This document shows, one piece after another, positions 57,967 to 64,000 of a stretch of DNA of 64,000 nucleotides. A model generated the notes under the pieces. It did not search any database and had not been told where the DNA came from. It saw only the letters and a program-made list of their open reading frames with translations. Location of the stretch: assembly GCF_000614975.1 (NCBI RefSeq), contig NZ_BALM01000009.1, positions 78,888 to 142,887 on the forward strand. The letters run 5' to 3'. The translations under genes and the position numbers were made by a program. Position 1 is the first letter of the stretch; the number at the start of each line of letters is the position of its first letter. This DNA is from Shewanella marina JCM 15074. GTDB lineage: Bacteria; Pseudomonadota; Gammaproteobacteria; Enterobacterales; Shewanellaceae.

Positions 57967-59366
57967 GCTGCAGCCTGCATTGATTCTGGTTTTAGAATAG
58001 TTTTGCCTATCGCAACCAGCAGTAAGGTTATTAATGGCACCAGCCAAACATATACGGCATAAGGTGCGTATACGAGAGGGCTGACCCCCAATGTTGCAGT
58101 CATAAATGCACCTGCAGTCGTCCAAGGTAGTAACATGCCTGAAGTCATAGCACCTTCATTAAGTAACCGACTTAACATTTGCGGTGAAAAACCTCGTTCT
58201 TGGTATACCTCTTTATAAAGTGAGCCATTTAAAATCATTGAGATATAGACTTCGCTGGTGGCCATATTGCCTAAAACACAGGTGGCTAATGTCGTTGCAA
58301 CTAGGCTAAGGTTAGATTTGATTTTAGGTAATATTTGTTTCAGTAGAACATGCAAAAAGCCAACGTGTTGTAGTAATCCACCCATTCCAAGAGCAATAAA
58401 AGCCAATGAGAAGGTCCACATCATGCTTTGGATACCGCCACGGATAAGTAGTTTATCCAAAAGTGCATCCCCTGATGTATGACTATAACCATAGTTGAGT
58501 GAAGCAAAAATTTGGGCAAGGGATTGGTCTTGTAGCAAGATGGCACAAATACCACCAACAACAACGCCCGCAAATAATGCAACTTGAGAGGCTACTTTTA
58601 ATAAGGTTAATCCAAGTGTGATAGCAATCGGTAGCAACACCCAAGGACTGATATTAAAAATATGGGTTAAGGTTGTTTGTAATTGGTCTACATGACTAAC
58701 ACCCCCCGTTTCCATACCCATATAGTGATTACCCATAAAGTAATAAATAATGGTCACAATAAAGACAGTTGGTATGCCGACAAGGCTTAGTGATTTCAGA
58801 TGATCTTGAACTTGGCTACCTACAGTTGCTGAGGCTAAAATGGTGACATCAGATACTGGTGATAGGTTAACACCAAATACTCCGCCAGAAATGATCATGC
58901 CAGCGATGACAGGCAGTGGGAATCCTAAACTAAGGCCCATTCCAATTAATGCAACACCAATGGTTGACGCTGCTCCCCAGTTTGTTCCAGTAGCATAAGT
59001 GATGGCACAACATACTAAAAATCCTGCAGGGAGAAAATATTGTGCAGATACAAAATTAAGGCCGTAGTAGATCAACGCCGGAATTGTACCAGCCAAAATC
59101 CACACACCAATAATCATACCGATAAGGATAAAAGCAAACATTGCCCCTGTCGCATTTTTAAGACTCTCACCAATGAGTTCAATCTGTTGGTTGAGGCTAT
59201 AGCCGCAGCGCCAGCTCATTAGCATGGTAAATACAACTGCACAAATGAGTAAAATGTGAACATCTAAGTGTAAGGCGAGAATACCAAACATTAATCCAAA
59301 GGTAATTGCGCCTACAACGAGTGCAGATTCATTAAAGCTAGGAGGTCTGTGGGAGATTGCTGTCAT
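57963..59366 (-). CDS. nhaC: NhaC family Na+/H+ antiporter
   Basis: A 467-residue inner membrane antiporter with about 12 helices. Family features: GVWILAGTIPALIYYGL, ATGTNWGAASTIGVALIG, SGGVFGVNLSPVSDVTILAS and NEGAMTSGMLLPWTTAGAFM. Starting at MTAISHRPPSFNES (59366) gives the usual length; an open frame further upstream is AT-rich and unsupported. Its stop overlaps the molybdoenzyme ATG by 4 bases, so the two are translationally coupled. NhaC-type proteins exchange Na+ for H+, some with malate/lactate, and here it may import the enzyme substrate. Confidence 0.88.
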   Translation of the reverse strand: MTAISHRPPSFNESALVVGAITFGLMFGILALHLDVHILLICAVVFTMLMSWRCGYSLNQQIELIGESLKNATGAMFAFILIGMIIGVWILAGTIPALIYYGLNFVSAQYFLPAGFLVCCAITYATGTNWGAASTIGVALIGMGLSLGFPLPVIAGMIISGGVFGVNLSPVSDVTILASATVGSQVQDHLKSLSLVGIPTVFIVTIIYYFMGNHYMGMETGGVSHVDQLQTTLTHIFNISPWVLLPIAITLGLTLLKVASQVALFAGVVVGGICAILLQDQSLAQIFASLNYGYSHTSGDALLDKLLIRGGIQSMMWTFSLAFIALGMGGLLQHVGFLHVLLKQILPKIKSNLSLVATTLATCVLGNMATSEVYISMILNGSLYKEVYQERGFSPQMLSRLLNEGAMTSGMLLPWTTAGAFMTATLGVSPLVYAPYAVYVWLVPLITLLLVAIGKTILKPESMQAAA

Positions 59367-59502
59367 AGTGATACAAATTGATAAAGATGGCGATTTTACG
59401 CTATATTGGATATATTCCAATCTGTAACGAGAAGCTAACGTGTTGTAAATTGCATGAAAAATTAAACTGTAGATAAATAATAAACAATAATGAAGTAGTT
59501 GA

Positions 59503-60486
59503 ATGTGGAGTATGTTTATTGTTACTAATAGGTCACGTGCAAATAGTATTGATAACATGGTAATGATGAAAAAAACTATAAATAACATAGTATTACAATT
59601 ATCGAGAGCGAAAGGTAAAATACAAAATCATCCTACAATATTAAAAGCAAAACAAATATGGCTATCACTTGGCATGGCGAAGAGGTGTTATTTAATTGCC
59701 ATTATTTCTTTGTTCTGTTTTCAAGTTAAATTATCGGCATTATTAACTGTTATTGGTTTAGTTATAGAGTATTGGCCTAAGTTCGTTAGTTTATGGAACA
59801 CCTTAATAGGTAAAGCCGTTATTCTATTTTTTTATGCGGCTATTGCCAATTTCGCTTTAGCCTTTAGTGCAATGATTGTTAATGAGGTCACCGGCGTTTC
59901 AGCCTCGGAATTTATATATACTCATAACTTTGGTTTACTGCTTTATCTGCCTGTATTAATAGTACTTATTTCACTGACTATGTTATTGGTGATTATCTTT
60001 ATTGTGATGTTAGCAATACTATTAATGTTGCTATTAAAACCACTTCATTATTTTGGGATGAATTTTCTTAAGCAGCCTTATTTTATCCGATTAACGATTG
60101 TTAAAATTATTCTATTAATCAATATATTATCTATATTTGGTGAGTACGAGCAGGCTGAGTTTTTTACCATTAACAATACTAGATTGGTTGCTTTAGATAA
60201 CAGTGGTAACAAAGAGGTTGAAACAACAAATCTTTCAGAAAATATCGATGTAGCTGAACATCAGGTAAAAACGAATTATCTATATTGGGTAAAACTGTTA
60301 GTTGCAAATTTTGCTTATCATTATGAAGGCGATAGCTATAGTCGTTGTCAAAAGAGCGATAATAGTAGTGTGGTTGAGCTTAATGATTTTGAAATTTTAG
60401 AAATAGTGCCAGATGATGCTCAACCTTATGGTTATCAATTTAACATCAAAAAGTGTCACTCAGTCGCTTTTCCATTAACATTATAG
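59503..60486 (+). CDS. Hypothetical membrane protein
   Basis: A 327-residue protein with four hydrophobic segments (about residues 62-90, 105-127, 145-178 and 197-212) and a C-terminal soluble half with two Cys (SRCQKS, IKKCHS). I do not recognise the family. The start is uncertain: ATG at 59503 or one of the Met codons at 59557-59566. It lies 29 bases before mtgA on the same strand and may be cotranscribed with it. Its upstream region is shared with the divergent nhaC gene. Confidence 0.65.
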   Translation: MWSMFIVTNRSRANSIDNMVMMKKTINNIVLQLSRAKGKIQNHPTILKAKQIWLSLGMAKRCYLIAIISLFCFQVKLSALLTVIGLVIEYWPKFVSLWNTLIGKAVILFFYAAIANFALAFSAMIVNEVTGVSASEFIYTHNFGLLLYLPVLIVLISLTMLLVIIFIVMLAILLMLLLKPLHYFGMNFLKQPYFIRLTIVKIILLINILSIFGEYEQAEFFTINNTRLVALDNSGNKEVETTNLSENIDVAEHQVKTNYLYWVKLLVANFAYHYEGDSYSRCQKSDNSSVVELNDFEILEIVPDDAQPYGYQFNIKKCHSVAFPLTL

Positions 60487-60515
60487 TTAAGCTGAGCAAG
60501 AGTTAAGGTTATCAC

Positions 60516-61216
60516 TTGAGTAAATTGGGTAAAAGAAACACATTTTTTGGTGTTATTGGCAAGTTGCTATTGCTATGGATAGTGCTTTCTATGGCTTTAG
60601 TTGCAGTACTACGATTTATTAATCCTCCGACTTGGAGTTGGAAAATAATCCGTTCATTTTCAACGCCCCATGCAGCAGCCAAAGTACAGCATCAATGGTT
60701 GATTTGCAACATATCTCGCCCCAAATGCAATTAGCGGTTATTGCCTCTGAGGATCAAACATTTCCTGAAAATTTTGGGTTTGATATTGGCTCAATTATGG
60801 CGGCATTTGAACATAATGAACGTAGTGATCAGATTCGTGGTGCCAGTACGATTACTCAACAAACTGCAAAAAATTTGTTTTTATGGTCGTCGCGAAGCTA
60901 TTTTCGTAAAGCGGTTGAAGCATGGTTTACTTTCGTGATTGAACTTGAGTGGGATAAATCTCGAACCTTAGAAGTTTATCTGAATATTATTGAATTTGGT
61001 CCAGGTATTTATGGCGTGGAGGCCGCCGCCCAACATTATTTTCAAGTACCAGCGGCTAAGTTAACGGCCTATCAAGCATCATTACTGGCTGCAATTTTAC
61101 CTAATCCTTGGGGGTATAAAATAAAACCACCATCGGCATATATGTTACAGCGTTCAAGTTGGATCCAACAACAGATGCGGCAGCTAGGTTTACCTTATTT
61201 GAAATTAATGGATTAA
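60516..61216 (+). CDS. mtgA: Monofunctional peptidoglycan transglycosylase MtgA, frameshifted
   Basis: A GT51 glycosyltransferase of about 233 residues after repair, which polymerises lipid II into glycan strands. An N-terminal membrane anchor ([18 protein letters not shown]) is followed by [18 protein letters not shown] (catalytic Glu), [17 protein letters not shown] and [20 protein letters not shown]. The frame breaks near 60697: one G added to GG gives [17 protein letters not shown], as in E. coli. Start TTG at 60516 follows TTAAGG. Catalytic domain is otherwise intact, so a base-calling deletion is likely. Confidence 0.9.
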
Positions 61217-61229
61217 AAGGGAGAAAACG

Positions 61230-61631
61230 ATGGCTTATAACGATAAATTTAGATTGAGTTGTCATGCTGTTATTCTCAATGATACTGGGCAAGTATTATT
61301 ACTTAAAGCAACCTATGGTGATTGTTGTTGGGGACTTCCAGGTGGTGCTATTGATGTTGGGGAAACCATTCACCAAACACTTGTTAGGGAATGTCTAGAA
61401 GAGTTAGGACAAACTGTGACTATTGATTACCTTTCAGGAGTTTACTATCACGCTCATTATCAATCACAAGTATTTATTTTTAAAGCGAAGCTAACTCAAG
61501 ACAATATTTTATTGAGTCATGAACATAGTCAATATGGCTTTTTTGATATTGAGTCGTTATCAAGTGTGCAGCAGCGTCGTATTTACGATTGCTTGGCTTA
61601 CAATGGACAAGTTAGAAGTTATCATTTTTAA
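61230..61631 (+). CDS. Nudix hydrolase
   Basis: A 133-residue Nudix protein with a complete Nudix box: GAIDVGETIHQTLVRECLEE then LG, matching Gx5Ex7REUxEExGU. It hydrolyses a nucleoside diphosphate linked to another moiety; the substrate cannot be deduced. GGGAGAAAACG precedes the ATG, 13 bases behind mtgA, so it is probably cotranscribed with it. Confidence 0.88.
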   Translation: MAYNDKFRLSCHAVILNDTGQVLLLKATYGDCCWGLPGGAIDVGETIHQTLVRECLEELGQTVTIDYLSGVYYHAHYQSQVFIFKAKLTQDNILLSHEHSQYGFFDIESLSSVQQRRIYDCLAYNGQVRSYHF

Positions 61632-61657
61632 ACGATAAGGTAATATTCATCTTAGTT

Positions 61658-62005
61658 TTAGATTACCACCCGCTCCATGACCTGTAACATGCCAACCTGT
61701 ATTAGTGCCACTAAACAAGTCAACATAAATGCGCCTTTCAACGTGGGTTGTAATACCCGCCAATAGATAATAAATAACCCTGTAAATATTAATGGTAAGG
61801 TGATGACGCCTTTAAAGAATGAAATAACTACAAAAATACATAAGCCAGCTAATATAGCGGCTGTGACGCAAGCTATTAGGCTAGTTAATTGTGCTCCTAC
61901 AATTTCCGCTGCAAATTTAATTGGGATCAGAGTCAGTAACATCATTAATGCGATTTGCGATAAGTTGGTTGGTTGAATAAGCAGTATGTTTTCAGTTAAA
62001 GCCAT
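61658..62005 (-). CDS. Small hypothetical membrane protein
   Basis: A 115-residue protein with three or four hydrophobic helices (IALMMLLTLIPIKFAAEIVG, LIACVTAAILAGLCIFVVIS, LPLIFTGLFIIYWRVL, MLTCLVALIQVGML). No known motif is recognised. It converges with the Nudix gene with no obvious terminator between. Likely inner membrane. Confidence 0.6.
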   Translation of the reverse strand: MALTENILLIQPTNLSQIALMMLLTLIPIKFAAEIVGAQLTSLIACVTAAILAGLCIFVVISFFKGVITLPLIFTGLFIIYWRVLQPTLKGAFMLTCLVALIQVGMLQVMERVVI

Positions 62006-62423
62006 TAATCTTGTCCATAAGCAATTAATTATATAAGTTGCATATTTGTAACACTTTACTACTAATAAATCGATACCAAGTTAATGTTTTTTACTGATAA
62101 TCAAATGAAAAATATCGAATTGTTGTATTTATCCTATATTTGAAGGGTAGTAAATATGCATTTATTCAGGCATAACGAGTGTAAATAATAACGATATGTT
62201 TTTGAGTAGAATAACGTTTGTATTGTAGTTATTTATGCTAAAAAAAATGCATGTGGCAGTTACATTGGGATATGTATCTTTATGTTTATTATTTTTTATA
62301 TGAGTAAAACATACTTGAACCATACACGGATTGATTAAAATATAATCAAGATGGTAGTATGTATTGCATAACTGATAATAAGCGCTACAGGGATACGTAG
62401 GGTGTAATTGAGCGAGGGGTAAC
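62006..62423. other. AT-rich intergenic spacer
   Basis: About 420 bases without a convincing gene. An 87-codon open frame on the minus strand lacks a ribosome site and has unusual composition, so I do not call it. It must contain promoters for the small membrane protein and for the lipoprotein gene at 62424. Confidence 0.4.
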
Positions 62424-62876
62424 ATGCTTAGACATTTTTTGTGTTTATTGATGGCTACACAAGTTATTGCTTGTGCTAGTTACATTGATGATTTTAAACA
62501 GCTAATAGGTTTTAGCTCTGCAGAGATATCAAATGTTTATGTTGAACATGTGGTGTCATTTCCTAAAAATACCTACCAAATCAATTTTGATTATGAAATA
62601 GATGACTATATGGCGAATACTGGTGAGTATCATTGCCAAATTCATTTTCTTAATATTGATGGTGAACAATTTAATTTTTCAACCATTGATGGTGCCGTGT
62701 CTGCTTGTAATATTTCAGAGCAACATGGTGAGAAGTCTGTGACTTGGACTGTAGCTGCTGATGAATATGATCAAGGACGTTTGCCTGAGATTAATTATGT
62801 TATATCTATTAGTCATATGATAAATAATAAGAAGGTATGTATTGCCGAAACAAGGTTAAAAAAACTGAATTATTAA
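62424..62876 (+). CDS. Hypothetical lipoprotein-like secreted protein
   Basis: A 150-residue protein with an N-terminal signal and a lipobox-like end (CLLMATQVIACAS). The mature part has three further Cys (YHCQIHF, SACNISE, KVCIAET) and alternating polar and aromatic residues, suggesting a beta fold. No family is recognised. GAGGGGT lies before the ATG. The VOC gene follows after 13 bases. Confidence 0.65.
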   Translation: MLRHFLCLLMATQVIACASYIDDFKQLIGFSSAEISNVYVEHVVSFPKNTYQINFDYEIDDYMANTGEYHCQIHFLNIDGEQFNFSTIDGAVSACNISEQHGEKSVTWTVAADEYDQGRLPEINYVISISHMINNKKVCIAETRLKKLNY

Positions 62877-62889
62877 GGATTAATATAAT

Positions 62890-63285
62890 ATGTTAGCCAT
62901 TACTCGAATTAATCATGTTGGTCTTAGAGTGAATGATTTAGATCGTAGTCGCCAGTTTTATCAAAAGTTAGGCTTTGAATTTATTGTTGGGCCGATTGGT
63001 CCTGAGCCTGTTGCGGTAATGGTACACCCTAGCGGTATCAATATTAATTTTATCTTAAATAGCAATATTGATGATGGCGTTAATATGCTAATGGATGTGA
63101 CTGATAAATATGCCGGCTTTACTCATATCGCTTTACAAGTTGATAATTTAGCTATGGTAGAACAACAACTTATTGGATTAGGTCTTGAGATTAGTGGTGG
63201 GCCAATAAAAGTTGAAACAGGTGCTCAGTTTTTGTTTGTACGAGATCCAGATATGAATGTGTTAGAGTTTCATCAAACGGCTTAA
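62890..63285 (+). CDS. VOC family (glyoxalase/dioxygenase-like) protein
   Basis: A 131-residue vicinal oxygen chelate protein with two beta-alpha-beta-beta-beta modules: INHVGLRVNDLDRSRQFYQK at the start and FTHIALQVDNLAMVEQQL in the second. Metal-ligand candidates are H at residue 9, H in AGFTHIA and E in NVLEFHQ. It may be a lactoylglutathione lyase-like enzyme, a bleomycin-type resistance protein or a dioxygenase; the sequence does not decide. Confidence 0.85.
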   Translation: MLAITRINHVGLRVNDLDRSRQFYQKLGFEFIVGPIGPEPVAVMVHPSGININFILNSNIDDGVNMLMDVTDKYAGFTHIALQVDNLAMVEQQLIGLGLEISGGPIKVETGAQFLFVRDPDMNVLEFHQTA

Positions 63286-63301
63286 TTATGATTGTTGCTA
63301 T

Positions 63302-63336
63302 TAAAATGCGATCCATGTTGGGGTCGCATTTTTGTT
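63302..63336 (+). terminator. Terminator after the VOC gene
   Basis: AAAATGCGA pairs with TCGCATTTT around a 12-base loop, followed by T residues. Confidence 0.75.
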
Positions 63337-63873
63337 TTAACGCCTAATTGGTTTGTATAATAATTAGGACGTTTTTAGGTATGTTTTAATCCTACCATAA
63401 TGATTTTATAGATAATTATTTATATTTATCCCCACCGTTTATTACCTCTGTATACCTGTTTGATTCCCTTTATTATCCTAGCGAAAGTGTCGATTGTCGC
63501 GCTTAATTAAATTGTACTTAGCATGTACTGAATTGCTGGTATGAATATTAGCTATTTATAAATGTGTTTAAGATAGTTAATAAATGGAGTCATCATAATT
63601 ATCAAGATAATGACAAATTAGCTTTAATTGAACAGACGTTATTTGAATATATCTATGGTGCTACAGGTAAAGAGGTTTTCGCATATATGGTTGTTTCTTT
63701 GTTCCAAGATTATGCAAGACTAAATGTAGCTAAATATGTATGAGGTTATAGGTTAGTTAGATATTAAAAAACTGGTTATAAATAATAAGTTGGTTATTTA
63801 ATAATTTATATTATAACAGTCAAGTAATTATTGTTGTTCAATAATAAAATTTTAACAACTAAAGGTGATAAAA
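63337..63873. other. AT-rich region before the RiPP-like gene
   Basis: More than 500 bases with no clear gene. A possible promoter is TTGTTT (63332-63337) with TATAAT (63356-63361) at 18-base spacing. A weak 59-codon open frame lies at 63564-63743 and is listed separately. The base composition is more AT-rich than the core genes to the left, consistent with an accessory junction. Confidence 0.4.
63564..63743 (+). CDS. Weak 59-residue open frame or gene remnant
   Basis: A GTG-started frame with no clear ribosome site, containing DKLALIEQTLFEYIYGATGK and ending DYARLNVAKYV. The amphipathic, protein-like composition suggests a real fragment, perhaps the remnant of a larger gene, but no ATG and no family match are seen. 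Confidence 0.25.
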   Translation: MFKIVNKWSHHNYQDNDKLALIEQTLFEYIYGATGKEVFAYMVVSLFQDYARLNVAKYV

Positions 63874-64000
63874 ATGAATAATCAAAATGAAAAAGTAGAG
63901 ATCATTGAAGAAGCTTTAATAGATAGTGTCGCTGGTGGTCGTGAAGCTGGCTGTGAACTCGATATATGTCGTATTGATATATGCAGCTGTGAGTGGCCAT
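63874..64000 (+). CDS. Candidate RiPP/bacteriocin-like precursor peptide, cut by window edge
   Basis: An ATG at 63874, behind AAAGGTG, opens a frame that runs out of the window after 42 codons. The peptide begins MNNQNEKVEIIEEALIDSV and continues AGG, then REAGCELDICRIDICSCEWP. An acidic amphipathic leader ending in Gly-Gly followed by a Cys-rich core (four Cys in the first 20 residues) is the classic form of double-glycine leader peptides cleaved by C39 peptidase/ABC exporters, as in bacteriocins and several RiPP classes. The core has only one Ser and no Thr, so lanthionine formation is limited; disulfides or radical-SAM thioethers fit better. Maturation genes would lie to the right, out of view. 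Confidence 0.5.
   Translation, partial: MNNQNEKVEIIEEALIDSVAGGREAGCELDICRIDICSCEWP

Noticed and set aside
62162..62425. 87-codon frame on the minus strand
   Set aside because: No ribosome site, odd composition, and it ends in AT-rich spacer; chance is likelier.

Overview
The window is about 64 kb of AT-rich gammaproteobacterial chromosome, almost certainly Shewanella or a close relative in the Alteromonadales. Gene content and order (luxS, nqrABCDEF-apbE-nqrM, tandem bacterioferritins, dinB, pepD, proBA, dnaKJ, fklB, dapB, carAB) match the Shewanella core chromosome as I remember it. No phage, integrase, CRISPR array, rRNA or tRNA was seen. The accessory content is one MITE-like element, several small envelope proteins, a candidate small transcript and a candidate RiPP precursor cut by the right edge.

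Layout. 1-5 kb: a DUF2804 gene, a fatty acid hydroxylase, rlmG, an AlkB-like dioxygenase, bolA and luxS. 5.5-12.7 kb: the Na+-NQR operon with its flavin transferase ApbE and maturation factor NqrM. 12.8-18 kb: two complementary bacterioferritin subunits, SOS-controlled dinB, and a four-gene envelope cluster (TlpA-like thioredoxin, DUF4266 lipoprotein, DUF3570 barrel-like protein, second ApbE). 18-26.6 kb: pepD, an M17 peptidase, a GGA-hairpin leader with a 33-codon ORF, an AzgA-type purine permease and proBA. 26.7-36 kb: a TetR-controlled DUF417 membrane protein, AraC with a YbhB-like protein, sodC, a PepSY protein with a two-component system, an unknown lipoprotein and two rhodanese proteins. 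36-48 kb: ybaK, an EamA transporter, dnaK-dnaJ behind a clear sigma-32 promoter, an M48 lipoprotein peptidase, fklB, dapB and carAB. 48-64 kb: a GST, a second copy of the unknown lipoprotein family, a large membrane coiled-coil protein, an RNase D-like nuclease, pdxY, a MITE-like element abutting a molybdopterin oxidoreductase coupled to an NhaC antiporter, mtgA, a Nudix hydrolase, a VOC protein and the partial RiPP-like peptide.

A major caveat: eight genes (the DUF2804 gene, nqrB, the YbhB-like gene, the EamA transporter, dnaJ, carB, the molybdoenzyme and mtgA) carry ten apparent frameshifts. Each is repaired by adding a single base, usually by extending a short homopolymer. Because carB, dnaJ and nqrB sit inside intact operons, these look like base-calling deletions, not gene decay. 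I annotate these genes at full length and give the break positions.

The items most worth a second look are: the row of hairpins with TGGA loops inside the MITE-like element, and its capture as the C-terminus of the molybdoenzyme; the GGA-rich leader plus tiny ORF at 21.4-21.9 kb; the double-glycine, Cys-rich peptide at the right edge; the perfect 19-bp hairpin against the ribosome-binding site of a lipoprotein gene whose family has a second member here; and the TlpA/DUF4266/DUF3570/ApbE cluster.
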